64,000 nt of DNA from Sedimentibacter sp. (GTDB lineage: Bacteria; Bacillota; Clostridia; Tissierellales; Sedimentibacteraceae): positions 62,001 to 126,000 of the forward strand of contig JAHDLA010000003.1 of the NCBI GenBank assembly GCA_018436705.1. The letters are read 5' to 3'. The first letter of the stretch is position 1, and each line of letters starts with the position of its first letter. Shown one piece after another: positions 35,470 to 44,041 of the stretch. The notes below the pieces were generated by a model. That model worked only from the letters and a program-made list of their open reading frames with translations. It was not told the origin of the DNA and ran no database searches. A program made the translations under genes and the position numbers.

Positions 35470-36582
35470 TTATATTTCATTTCTTTTGTTCACAGCTTTT
35501 CTAAGTAATTTGTAAGCAGTTGCCACCAACGGAACTCCAAACAAAATACCTGTTATTCCCATTAAGCCTCCACCTACAGCCACCGCCGCAAAAACCCATA
35601 TTCCAGGAAGCCCTATACTGCTTCCTACAACCTTTGGATATATAAAATTTCCTTCCAGCTGTTGAAGCACGACTATAAACACAAGAAACAATACTGCTTG
35701 AAACCAATCTATGGTTACTATTAATAAAAAACCCAACACTGCTCCTATATATGCCCCAAGCATCGGAATAAGCGCTGTCAACCCTATAACCGGCCCTATG
35801 ACTTTAGCATATGGGAACCTAAGGATAAGCATTCCTACGGTGCAGAGAATTCCCAGTATAACAGCCTCCTTGCACTGGCCCACTATGTAACCGGAAAAAG
35901 TATCATTGGCAGTTTCCAAAACTTCATAAAGTTTTTTTCTTGCGCTTGGTTTTATATACGCTTTAAATAGCTTGTCAAATCTACGTTTCAATTCTTCCTT
36001 GTCAGCCAGTATATATATTCCGAAGGTTAGTGCAAGTATAAATTTTATAACTGCTCCGAACGCAGACCCTATAAATGATACGGTACCGAATGTCCAATTC
36101 CCCAGAATTTCCATGCTTTTTTTCAACACCTCTTCACCATTCATGCTAAAGCCCTCAACCTTCTCCTGAAGCGACGGTACAACATCAGAAATGTCAATTG
36201 CCCATTTCAAAGCACTGTCATAAACGCTAGGGAATCCATTTATCAAAAGAGATATAAATTGGACAATTTGTGGTATGACTATATTAAGGAAAAATATAAC
36301 TACTAAAATAATTGTCAACAAAGAAAAAAGTATGCTCATTCCTCTTTTCGACTTCTTGGCTAATTTGTTTCTGCTACTTGGGAAATATATTCTTTCGTAA
36401 AAAACAACCAAAATATTCAAAATAAACGCAATCGCAGCACCGTACATAAGCGGTGAAACAACGGCATTTATTTTTCTCATCACACCAACAGCGGCATCAA
36501 AATTAAGGACTACAATCATAACTAACCCAATTAAAAGTATCATTTTTACAATAAAGCTCCGCTTTTTCAAATCATCTATCAT
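35470..36582 (-). CDS. AI-2E family (YdiK/TqsA-type) transporter
   Basis: 370 residues from the ATG at 36582, preceded by GAGGGG; an in-frame ATG at 36618 lacks a ribosome site. About eight membrane helices of the PF01594 family, with a long amphipathic stretch (about 90-170) and the C-terminal signature GNFIYPKVVGSSIGLPGIWVF followed by GGGLMGITGILFGVPLVA. Members export autoinducer-2 or act as Na+/H+ antiporters; the substrate here is unknown. It follows an ABC-2-type permease gene closely and may share its transcript. Confidence 0.9.
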   Translation of the reverse strand: MIDDLKKRSFIVKMILLIGLVMIVVLNFDAAVGVMRKINAVVSPLMYGAAIAFILNILVVFYERIYFPSSRNKLAKKSKRGMSILFSLLTIILVVIFFLNIVIPQIVQFISLLINGFPSVYDSALKWAIDISDVVPSLQEKVEGFSMNGEEVLKKSMEILGNWTFGTVSFIGSAFGAVIKFILALTFGIYILADKEELKRRFDKLFKAYIKPSARKKLYEVLETANDTFSGYIVGQCKEAVILGILCTVGMLILRFPYAKVIGPVIGLTALIPMLGAYIGAVLGFLLIVTIDWFQAVLFLVFIVVLQQLEGNFIYPKVVGSSIGLPGIWVFAAVAVGGGLMGITGILFGVPLVATAYKLLRKAVNKRNEI

Positions 36583-36618
36583 GGCATCCCCTCTTTTATC
36601 ATATTTTCTTTGCTTCAT

Positions 36619-38244
36619 TTACTGCTTAGTAATTTTAGGAGAAACAAATATCCAACTTACTGGGATCAAAACCGTCATTAAACCTATATAAATCCACATT
36701 CCCATTTGAAATTTTCGAAAAATAAAGTGCATAACAACTATGCATACTACAACACCCAGCGAACTAATTAATTTGCCAATATCCTTGCCTTGGTTCGATT
36801 CATCTATAGGTCTTGAAAAAGGAAAATCTGTAAGATTTATTTTCCCCAATACCGGAAATATTGCTATAGTTGCAATCAGCATAGAAACTATATCAGCAGC
36901 AAATCTATACTTAAAAATTGCTATATAAATTGCACTGTTAACTACCATCAAAGGTATAAAAAGACGTATTACAATGGCTTCTAAAATTCCTCTGAACATA
37001 CTTCTTGTATCTATAAACCCTGAAACAGCATATACATACGCGCCCTTCCAGGCGGATGAAAATAGTACAAGGCTTATGACAGAAGGAATAATCAGCAGAT
37101 TAAAGTAAAGATACAGGTATTCAAACCCAAGTGGTTCATAGCCCTGTCCACCGAACCTCATATTAAATATCATGAGTACAGGTAATAAAATTCCCGTAGA
37201 CAGAGCAGGATAAATTTTCAGCTTAAGGCTTCTATCGCTTCTAATTACAGCATTTGCAAAATGAAATGACTGCCTTGTAACCTCATTTCTGTTTAAAACT
37301 TTCCCAACAAGTGATTCAATCGGGCGTCTCAAAGGCTTTTCACCTCCGTCACCTTCCAACTTGAGCAAAAGAGATTCCATTTTTTTGCTAAGTTTTACAT
37401 ACAATACAAAGCAACTTACGGGAACTATAACTAATAGCAATACAAATATGTACAGATACATTTCATCGCCGCCGTTGAACAAGATTTCAAATGGTGCGCC
37501 GAACCAAAGTATGGGGTTTAAATAATTATAAACATTAAAAGTATATGCTATATTTTTCAGATCAGAAAAATCAATCATTCTAATTGCAATTTGATACCCT
37601 ACAGTAACCAAAACTGTAAGCAGAATCTGAATATAATTAATTATATTCCTTAAAAATTCTCCGTCAAAAAATCTTAGTACCAAAATATATATAAATGCCG
37701 TAACCAAAAATATAAGCAAATCCATAAGCAGGATTTCCAACAATAACACAGGGATTGCCAGCACTCCGTTTAACATTACAATAGCTACAAGAGACGGACC
37801 TGCAAGAAAGATATTGAGCCTAAACATGTATATCAAAATATGCAGAACTTTTGCCAAAGACACAACTTTGCTATCCACAGGCTTGGTCCTTAGAATATTC
37901 TTATCCTTTGTATCCAAAAGCACGAATGAAAAATCTGAAATCAGGTACATAGTAGTCATAAAAAACATCGCCCCTGAAAAATATATCATTCTTATCATTT
38001 CATCATTTATAAAATATATGAAAAACGCGAGAAACAAGCCAAAAATCAGATGAAGCAGGTATCTCTTAATAAATGAAGGATTTTCTGTTTCATTTTTTTT
38101 GTTCTGTCCTGATATAACAGGAGCTTTTCTTGAATCAAGCAAAAGCTTTGTATTTAATATTATTCGCATCATTTCATAGTCAATTCCTAATCTTCCAAAC
38201 AAACCTTTGAATTTATCAAGAATTTTTAAAGACATAAATTCCAT
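36619..38244 (-). CDS. ABC-2-type transporter permease
   Basis: 541 residues with about 12 hydrophobic helices in two halves separated by a charged cytoplasmic loop (about residues 290-325). The protein resembles the large permeases paired with single ABC ATPases in Clostridia, but I see no diagnostic motif for a named family. It starts 9 bp after the ATPase gene (AGGAGGTAATT before ATG 38244), which makes the pair a two-component exporter of unknown substrate. Confidence 0.8.
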   Translation of the reverse strand: MEFMSLKILDKFKGLFGRLGIDYEMMRIILNTKLLLDSRKAPVISGQNKKNETENPSFIKRYLLHLIFGLFLAFFIYFINDEMIRMIYFSGAMFFMTTMYLISDFSFVLLDTKDKNILRTKPVDSKVVSLAKVLHILIYMFRLNIFLAGPSLVAIVMLNGVLAIPVLLLEILLMDLLIFLVTAFIYILVLRFFDGEFLRNIINYIQILLTVLVTVGYQIAIRMIDFSDLKNIAYTFNVYNYLNPILWFGAPFEILFNGGDEMYLYIFVLLLVIVPVSCFVLYVKLSKKMESLLLKLEGDGGEKPLRRPIESLVGKVLNRNEVTRQSFHFANAVIRSDRSLKLKIYPALSTGILLPVLMIFNMRFGGQGYEPLGFEYLYLYFNLLIIPSVISLVLFSSAWKGAYVYAVSGFIDTRSMFRGILEAIVIRLFIPLMVVNSAIYIAIFKYRFAADIVSMLIATIAIFPVLGKINLTDFPFSRPIDESNQGKDIGKLISSLGVVVCIVVMHFIFRKFQMGMWIYIGLMTVLIPVSWIFVSPKITKQ

Positions 38245-38253
38245 AATTACCTC

Positions 38254-39024
38254 CTAGCTCATAAATGCATCAATAAACTTATGAGCAAGCTTTTCATGAT
38301 CGTGGAAACCCGTTACATCATTAAATATTGATTCAAGCGAAGAATCAGATTTCTTTTGTCTGACCTCGCTCATTGTACCGTCCAAGACAATATTTCCTTC
38401 ATTTAACAAAAGTAACCTATCGCTGAGTTTTTCCACAACTTCAAGTATGTGTGACGAATAAAAAATAGTCTTTCCAGAATTTTTCAAGCCCTGCATAATT
38501 TCCTTAAACACAAGGACGCTGTTTGCATCTATACCGCCAAGAGGTTCATCCAAAAAAAGTATATCGGGATTATGAAGCATTCCCGTTATAATAGACAACT
38601 TCTGCCTCATTCCTTTGGAAAATGTGTGAATCCTTCCGTCAATAGCTTCCTCAATACCAAATACACTCATCATCTCCTTTGCCTTTGAAACCGCCTTAAT
38701 AGATCCTATACCGTAAAGCATACCTATAAACCCAATATATTCGCAGGCTGTGAGATTATCATACATATCCGATATTTCGGGAACATACCCGATTTTTCTC
38801 TTATAGTCGGTTTGTCCTTTTATATTTTCGCCAAATACATATACATCACCATCATAATCGTCAATCAAGCCGAGTATAATCTTTATTGTAGTGCTTTTAC
38901 CGGCTCCGTTTGAGCCTATATATCCTATAATTTCACCGCTGTTAACCGTAAAATTAATATCCTTAAGTACTTCCTTGCTTCCAAATCTTTTGCTTACATG
39001 ATCCAATTTCAAAACATCAGCCAT
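38254..39024 (-). CDS. ABC-2-type transporter ATPase
   Basis: 256 residues from the ATG at 39024 (GGGAGG upstream; the frame is open to 39063). Walker A GSNGAGKST (about 37), signature FSKGMRQKLSIITGM, Walker B ILFLDEPLGGIDA and H-loop YSSHILEVVEKL. The KGMRQKL signature is typical of drug/antibiotic or Ecs-like ABC-2 ATPases. Partner of the permease encoded 9 bp downstream. Confidence 0.92.
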   Translation of the reverse strand: MADVLKLDHVSKRFGSKEVLKDINFTVNSGEIIGYIGSNGAGKSTTIKIILGLIDDYDGDVYVFGENIKGQTDYKRKIGYVPEISDMYDNLTACEYIGFIGMLYGIGSIKAVSKAKEMMSVFGIEEAIDGRIHTFSKGMRQKLSIITGMLHNPDILFLDEPLGGIDANSVLVFKEIMQGLKNSGKTIFYSSHILEVVEKLSDRLLLLNEGNIVLDGTMSEVRQKKSDSSLESIFNDVTGFHDHEKLAHKFIDAFMS

Positions 39025-39294
39025 AAATCCTCCCGAAAATGCGCTTAAATCAGAAGCGCCCATGCATTTTTTTAATTAAATTATTATATTATTGCCGTAA
39101 ATCTAATGGAAATTTAATTCTCCCTCATTAAATTCCTTATTCTACTTATATCTCCAGCAAGTACACCTGAATATTCATTAATATGCTCACCTTGACGTAA
39201 TAATATTATCTTAACATATAATTATAATTATTTCAGCTCAAATGTTAAAATTAATATTCATTCTGCCATAAATAACAGATAACACAACAACACA
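39025..39294. other. Intergenic region ahead of the ABC-2 operon
   Basis: About 270 bp, AT-rich, holding the promoter of the leftward ABC-2 operon and the downstream side of the hsp20 terminator. No gene or strong structure seen. Confidence 0.3.
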
Positions 39295-39339
39295 AAAAAG
39301 TAAAGGAAACAGATTAATACCTGCTTCCTTTACTTTTTT
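39295..39339 (-). terminator. hsp20 terminator
   Basis: Long stem AAAAGTAAAGGAA (from 39296) / TTCCTTTACTTTT (from 39325), extended inward by CAG/CTG, with T-runs on both strands. It overlaps the hsp20 stop codon. Confidence 0.85.
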
Positions 39340-39793
39340 ATTCAATATCGATTTTAACAGATTTATTTGGTCTTGATTCTTTTGGAACAGCAATTTTTAA
39401 GACACCGTTATCAAGGCTGGCTTTTATATCCTGTGATTTTGCATCCTCCAAGTAAATGCACCTGCTCATTGAGCTGTAACGTCTTTCTTTATGAATGTAG
39501 TTTTTCTTCTCTTCATTTACATTTTCTTCTCTTTTTACATTAATGCTTAGTTTCCCGTCATCCATTTCAATATTTACTTCATCTTTGTTGACACCTGGCA
39601 ACTCTGCTTCAACTAAGTATTTTTTATCGTCTTCCTGAACATCAACCTTGAAGGTATCTTTCATAAAATTCTTGCCTGATGGCCAGTTCGAATTAAAAAA
39701 GTCATCAACCATGTTGTAAAAGTTACCAAAATCATCAAACTCCTTGCTCATTAAACTTCTGTTTTTTCTGTTAAATGGTACTAATCCAGACAT
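39338..39793 (-). CDS. Hsp20/alpha-crystallin small heat shock protein
   Basis: 151 residues from the ATG at 39793 (AAAGGAG 9 nt upstream; the ATG at 39802 abuts the ribosome site). Alpha-crystallin domain about 45-140: VDVQEDDKKYLVEAELPGVNKDEVNI, then RCIYLEDA and the conserved ASLDNGVLKIAVPKE. An IxI-like tail (VKIDIE) follows. ATP-independent holdase against aggregation. It is controlled by a perfect CIRCE element downstream of a vegetative promoter, so it is under HrcA repression. Confidence 0.95.
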   Translation of the reverse strand: MSGLVPFNRKNRSLMSKEFDDFGNFYNMVDDFFNSNWPSGKNFMKDTFKVDVQEDDKKYLVEAELPGVNKDEVNIEMDDGKLSINVKREENVNEEKKNYIHKERRYSSMSRCIYLEDAKSQDIKASLDNGVLKIAVPKESRPNKSVKIDIE

Positions 39794-39827
39794 GCTCAAC
39801 ATCTCCTTTATTATTAATTTTATTTTG

Positions 39828-39854
39828 TTAGCACTCTCGTCTGGTGAGTGCTAA
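39828..39854 (-). promoter_or_regulatory. CIRCE element (HrcA operator)
   Basis: Perfect consensus TTAGCACTC-N9-GAGTGCTAA (39828-39836, 39846-39854), lying between the hsp20 promoter and start codon. HrcA itself must be encoded elsewhere. Confidence 0.97.
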
Positions 39855-39866
39855 CCTTATGGTTAT

Positions 39867-39894
39867 ATAATACCACTCATTTATAATTTGTCAA
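39867..39894 (-). promoter_or_regulatory. hsp20 promoter
   Basis: Minus strand TTGACA (39894-39889), 16-bp spacer, TATTAT (39872-39867). The CIRCE element starts about 12 bp downstream, over the RNA start. Confidence 0.75.
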
Positions 39895-40129
39895 CTACTT
39901 TTAGAAAATATTTTTATTTTTTTTCATCTTTTTCTTATTTAATAATGAAAATGTTTTACTATTAGTAAGAGTTATTTTCAAAAATAAATGTAGCATTATT
40001 AAAGTACACCCATTTTTTCTTAAAATATAAATGTTTGTTATGCAAGGTGCTGCTTTTTTAACTTTTTTCTATTTTACTTTTAAAAGATTGTGAAATATAA
40101 TACAATTATTGATATGTTAGGAGGAAGAA
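39895..40129. other. Divergent region between hsp20 and yedE
   Basis: About 235 bp. A TATAAT box (40096-40101) lies ahead of yedE but no good -35 was found. No RNA motif or small ORF was seen. Confidence 0.4.
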
Positions 40130-41227
40130 ATGGAAAAAGAAAAATTATCAGACGAAAAAATACCTTTTTTTGAAAGTAAAAAAGGTATAATTTTTGCCGG
40201 CGGAGCAGTAGGAATCATAGCTTTAATATTAGTTGCTCTTGGAAACCCAAAGAACATGGGATTCTGCATAGCATGCTTTGAAAGAGACATAGCAGGCGCT
40301 TTAGGTCTTCACAGGGCAGCAGTAGTTCAATACATAAGGCCTGAAATAATAGGATTAATCTTAGGAGCATTTATTGCCGCTTTGGCAGGTAAAGAATTTA
40401 AGTCTAAAGGTGGATCTTCGCCAATTACAAGATTTTTCATAGGCATAGCCGTAATGGTTGGCGCCCTGATGTTCTTAGGATGTCCTCTGAGAATGGTACT
40501 TAGAATAGGCGGCGGAGATTTAAATGCAATTGTTGGACTGGTTGGTTTCATGGCCGGAATAGGTGTAGGAATAATATTTTTAAATAAAGGTTTTTCGCTC
40601 AAAAGAAATTACAAAACATCCTCATTTGACGGATATATAATGCCTATTGCATCAGTTGGGCTGTTTATACTTCTGATGGCTGCACCAGCGTTCATTTTCT
40701 TCAGCGAAGAAGGTCCAGGAAGTATGCATGCACCAATTTTTATTGCACTTGTATGCGGTTTGATTGTAGGATATTTATCACAAAAAACAAGACTTTGCAT
40801 GGTTGGAGGCCTCAGAGATAAAGTAATGTTCAAACAAAATTACTTGCTTCTGGGATTTGTTGCGATTATTGTTGTAACAGCAATAGGCAATATTGTGCTT
40901 GGAAACTTTAACCTAGGATTTGCAGACCAGCCTGTTGCCCATACTGACGGCCTTTGGAACTTCCTCGGCATGGCTCTTGTAGGTTGGGGATCTGTTCTTT
41001 TAGGAGGCTGCCCGTTGAGACAGCTTATACTTTCAGGCGAAGGAAATTCAGATTCAGCTGTTACAGTTTTCGGAATGATAGTCGGTGCCGCGTTTGCTCA
41101 CAATTTTTCTTTGGCTTCAAGCGGAAAAGGACCTACTCCAAATGGACAAATTGCAGTTATAATATGTTTTGCATTTATATTGCTATTGTCAATAGCAAAC
41201 TCAGATTTGCTTAAAAAAAATAATTAG
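40130..41227 (+). CDS. yedE: YedE, selenium-metabolism-associated YeeE/YedE transporter
   Basis: 365 residues, about nine membrane helices, YeeE/YedE family. Conserved cysteine-containing motifs GFCIACFERDIAG (about 44), FLGCPLRMVLRIGGGD (about 116), TRLCMVGGLRD (about 222) and LLGGCPLRQLILSGEGNSDS (about 293) are those through which the family passes sulfur/selenium species. It leads yedE-yedF-DUF3343, a set that co-occurs with selenoprotein synthesis, so it probably imports a selenium compound. Start ATG at 40130 after AGGAGGAAGAA. Confidence 0.92.
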   Translation: MEKEKLSDEKIPFFESKKGIIFAGGAVGIIALILVALGNPKNMGFCIACFERDIAGALGLHRAAVVQYIRPEIIGLILGAFIAALAGKEFKSKGGSSPITRFFIGIAVMVGALMFLGCPLRMVLRIGGGDLNAIVGLVGFMAGIGVGIIFLNKGFSLKRNYKTSSFDGYIMPIASVGLFILLMAAPAFIFFSEEGPGSMHAPIFIALVCGLIVGYLSQKTRLCMVGGLRDKVMFKQNYLLLGFVAIIVVTAIGNIVLGNFNLGFADQPVAHTDGLWNFLGMALVGWGSVLLGGCPLRQLILSGEGNSDSAVTVFGMIVGAAFAHNFSLASSGKGPTPNGQIAVIICFAFILLLSIANSDLLKKNN

Positions 41228-41238
41228 AGGTGAAAAAA

Positions 41239-41448
41239 ATGAAAATTGATACATGTGGTACTTCTTGCCCTCAACCGGTATTAATGACAAAAAAAGCTCT
41301 GAGCGGCGATGCGGAAACAGATAAAATTGAAGTGCTGACAGACAATAACACTTCAAAAACAAATGTGAAAAAATACCTTTTAAGCAATGGATTCAATGTT
41401 GAAATAGAAGAATCTGATGATTTATTTATTGTCAGAGGAATAAAATGA
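41239..41448 (+). CDS. yedF: YedF/TusA-like sulfurtransferase-fold protein
   Basis: 69 residues from the ATG at 41239 (AGAGGTGAAAAAA upstream). SirA/TusA fold with the CPxP motif (GTSCPQPVLMTKKAL, active Cys10) and an additional Cys6. C-terminal half KIEVLTDNNTSKTNVKKYLLSNGF is typical. In this setting it probably receives selenium from YedE. It overlaps the DUF3343 gene by 4 nt. Confidence 0.92.
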   Translation: MKIDTCGTSCPQPVLMTKKALSGDAETDKIEVLTDNNTSKTNVKKYLLSNGFNVEIEESDDLFIVRGIK

Positions 41449-41684
41449 AATATACAGTAGTCTTTCACACTCAGTCCGGTGCAATGAAATTTGACAGTAA
41501 AATGAAAAAACTAAACATCCCCTGCACACTGCAGCCTGTACCGAGAAAGCTCAGTTCCAGCTGCGGGATATGTGCCAGGCTTGCTTATGAGGAAAATCCT
41601 CTAGCTCTTGTGGAACCGGAAATTGAAAGAATATATGAGGATAAATCAACTAACCAATATGTGCTGTTGTATGAAGATGAATAA
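41445..41684 (+). CDS. DUF3343 protein (putative Se/S transfer)
   Basis: 79 residues. DUF3343 domain with the conserved run TLQPVPRKLSSSCGICARLAYEE holding a CxxC pair (GIC context, about residues 40-43). Known genomic partner of YedE/YedF in selenium-using anaerobes; the biochemical role is not established. Start ATG overlaps the yedF stop (ATGA). Last gene before a bidirectional terminator. Confidence 0.88.
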   Translation: MKYTVVFHTQSGAMKFDSKMKKLNIPCTLQPVPRKLSSSCGICARLAYEENPLALVEPEIERIYEDKSTNQYVLLYEDE

Positions 41685-41744
41685 TCCAATAGTAGCAGAT
41701 GTTTGTTAGTACCGCCATCATAAAATTAAGGTTACGAAATATAA

Positions 41745-41778
41745 AAAAGGCTGTCTCTTTTTAGAGGCCGCCTTTTTT
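41745..41778. terminator. Bidirectional terminator between DUF3343 and ndpA-like genes
   Basis: Stem AAAAAAGGCTGTCTCT (41745-41759) / AGAGGCCGCCTTTTTT (41763-41778) with two mismatches and T-runs in both directions. Confidence 0.85.
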
Positions 41779-41796
41779 AACACATTCAAACATTAA

Positions 41797-42795
41797 TTAT
41801 TTGTCAACTATGTTGTCAATATTTTTCAACATAATTGAAATTGTACCATTCGTATTAGTAATAAACTCTACCTTTTCCTTGTCACTCAGCATTTCATACG
41901 GAATATTTATTTCAATTCCTTCATCAGTAATAAGTTTTTGCTTAGTTTTTATTTTATTTGCATAGTTAAAGTTTACTTTGATTTCCGGCTCTCTTATGCC
42001 CTTCATCTGAATTTCTTCGTTGTATACCTTCCTTGCATCTTCATCCTTAAATGCCTTTTCAGATATTTCTTCTATGTTTATATTCAGCTTCTCTTCAACA
42101 TTTTCTCTTATTATATTTTTTACACGGCTTTTCATAAGCATGTCATCATCGTAATATTCTTTAATGATTTTATCTGTCGCCTGAGTTATAATTTTCACTT
42201 TTTCCTTGTCGGGCTTCTCTTCCTTGCATTCAAGTATGTGCTTTGAAATGTAATAGCTGGGCTCATTATAAACCTGGCATTTTCTCTCTTTTACAAATAC
42301 ATCAAGACTGTTTAAATCCACAAATATGAATTCATCTATTTTTTGTGATGCTGCCGGCAAAGAACATGGCTGTTCTATTATGATATTTTTTGTAGTATCC
42401 TCCTGCTTCGTAAAATGGATATATCCCTTTTTATAATTGAGCTTAAGTATCACTATGTAGTCCTTATTAAATATATTAGCTTGAACAAACATCAAATCAC
42501 AAGGTCTTACATCAGGATTTTCAGCTATTATCTTAAAGAAAAATTCAGAAACCTCTCTTGAAAGTTTTATAAAGTCATCATTTTTTAAATATTCATTAAC
42601 CAGCTTTAAAAATATTCCGTCTTGATTTACAAACTTTGTTTTCTTTAAATCTGCGTCATTATAACTCTTTAGAATATGTTTTTCCGTATATTCTCTCATC
42701 TGATCGTTAAATGACATGATATTTTCAGAAAGAACAGGAATTCCAAGACTTGGATCAAGAATGTGAAGTATCGCCTTCGTTATTGAAACACTCAT
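41797..42795 (-). CDS. NdpA/YejK-family nucleoid-associated protein
   Basis: 332 residues from the ATG at 42795 (GGAGAGGTAAAA upstream). PF04245-type layout: N-terminal KAILHILDPSLGIPVLSEN, middle FFKIIAENPDVRPCDLMFVQANIFNKDYIVILKLNYK segment, C-terminal beta-rich end. YejK/NdpA binds DNA and is found in nucleoid fractions; the precise role is unsettled. Monocistronic. Confidence 0.85.
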   Translation of the reverse strand: MSVSITKAILHILDPSLGIPVLSENIMSFNDQMREYTEKHILKSYNDADLKKTKFVNQDGIFLKLVNEYLKNDDFIKLSREVSEFFFKIIAENPDVRPCDLMFVQANIFNKDYIVILKLNYKKGYIHFTKQEDTTKNIIIEQPCSLPAASQKIDEFIFVDLNSLDVFVKERKCQVYNEPSYYISKHILECKEEKPDKEKVKIITQATDKIIKEYYDDDMLMKSRVKNIIRENVEEKLNINIEEISEKAFKDEDARKVYNEEIQMKGIREPEIKVNFNYANKIKTKQKLITDEGIEINIPYEMLSDKEKVEFITNTNGTISIMLKNIDNIVDK

Positions 42796-42930
42796 TTTTA
42801 CCTCTCCATAAAGTTGATTATTCAATTATACATCATAAGCATTTTATTTACCAAACCTTCTGACCAAAATTATGCAATTTTTTATTCCCGTATTTTTTCA
42901 GGTCCTCCAGCGCATGATTTTTTTCGCGTC

Positions 42931-42963
42931 AAAAGGCCTTAACTATGCATTTAGAAGGCCTCT
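42931..42963 (-). terminator. Terminator after the DUF6199-like membrane gene
   Basis: AAAGGCCTT-type stem: AGGCCTT (42934-42940) pairs with AAGGCCT (42955-42961), and the minus strand then reads TTTT. It ends the leftward gene whose stop is at 42982. Confidence 0.6.
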
Positions 42964-42981
42964 ATTTTTCCTTCATACCTG

Positions 42982-43728
42982 TTATACTACGGCCACTACA
43001 AGCAAAGTTAACGCTATAACAATAAATATTACCCATCCTATCCTTTGCATTGTTATATATAATTCCGTTGGTTTTGGATTTTGCACACTAAAAGAGTATT
43101 TAAGTTCAAAGAAAAATAGCGGATTCTTTATATCAATAGCTATGATTGCAATTAAAAGTAATGAAATAAGCAGCATATCTATATTTCCTCTCGCATAACC
43201 ATCCTTTTCTAATGCAAATTCAACAATATTGATTAAAGGTACCTTATAATCTTTATTGTAAATTGTCTCATTAGAACCACCATATGATATTTTAATATTT
43301 CCTATAACAGGTTTATTGCTTTTATCCATCAAAAACATGGAGCCTGTTTGATATCTTCCTTCAAATATTACTTCACTGTTCTCGCCTATAATTTCAACAT
43401 ACCCTAGATGCCATTGCTCCTTGCGGCTAAAATACACATCATAAATTTTTTCTATGTTATTCGGCAGATAAAATATTACATGAGACTTGCTTTCCTCATG
43501 TAATTTCCCGTTTCCTTGCACAACTATTTGTATCTTGCCCTCAGAACTATTTCCTATATAATGAATTTCATTTGGTAAAGCTTCTTTTTTAAGAAATGTA
43601 TCATCAAAATACACTCCTTTTGTGAAAAAATATTTTAGATACAGCAATACGACCACAGAAACAAAAATAAAAAATATTATTTTTATTAATCTATTACTTG
43701 CAGTCTCTTTTATCTTTTCAAAATTCAA
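42982..43728 (-). CDS. Membrane protein of unknown function, DUF6199-like C-terminus
   Basis: 248 residues from a TTG at 43728 (TTGGAGGGAG upstream; the frame is open to 43782). One membrane helix near residues 16-34, an extracytoplasmic beta-rich domain (about 45-185), a second helix (about 190-205), then a motif NPLFFFELKYSFSVQNPKPTELYITMQRIGW and a last helix. The last motif resembles DUF6199-type tails of small clostridial membrane proteins. I do not recognise a function. Confidence 0.6.
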   Translation of the reverse strand: MNFEKIKETASNRLIKIIFFIFVSVVVLLYLKYFFTKGVYFDDTFLKKEALPNEIHYIGNSSEGKIQIVVQGNGKLHEESKSHVIFYLPNNIEKIYDVYFSRKEQWHLGYVEIIGENSEVIFEGRYQTGSMFLMDKSNKPVIGNIKISYGGSNETIYNKDYKVPLINIVEFALEKDGYARGNIDMLLISLLLIAIIAIDIKNPLFFFELKYSFSVQNPKPTELYITMQRIGWVIFIVIALTLLVVAVV

Positions 43729-43788
43729 ATATCTCCCTCCAATTATACCTCTATATGTTTGACAACATACAAAAATTATCATCTTTCA

Positions 43789-43980
43789 TTATTCTTGTGT
43801 TATTTCTCTTTCAAACACCAGGTCAAATTCGAATATAACACCATGTCCGTTGCTTTCCGTCGGTATGGCAGTTACAAATCTCCATCCTTCTCTGCTGTAC
43901 CTGTCTATTAGCTCTCTGTGGTTTTGTTTCCCGTTAAATGCTCCTCCTGTTGTTGCCTTTACGTATTTGTACTTGTACAT
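43789..43980 (-). CDS. DUF4177 small protein
   Basis: 63 residues: YKYKYVKATTGGAF, then RELIDRYSREGWRFVTAIPTE and a final FEFDLVFERE strand. This is the DUF4177 pattern (a beta strand, one helix with the EGW turn, two strands). Common in Firmicutes, function unknown. Monocistronic or read with the downstream membrane gene 60 bp away; start ATG at 43980 after GAGGAGAGTGGAAGA. Confidence 0.85.
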   Translation of the reverse strand: MYKYKYVKATTGGAFNGKQNHRELIDRYSREGWRFVTAIPTESNGHGVIFEFDLVFEREITQE

Positions 43981-44041
43981 TCTTCCACTCTCCTCACATC
44001 TTATTTTATTAAATATATATAATATCTATCTTAATATAAAT

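Noticed and set aside
40954..41214. 86-codon Arg/Phe-rich frame within yedE
   Set aside because: Out-of-frame shadow of yedE.
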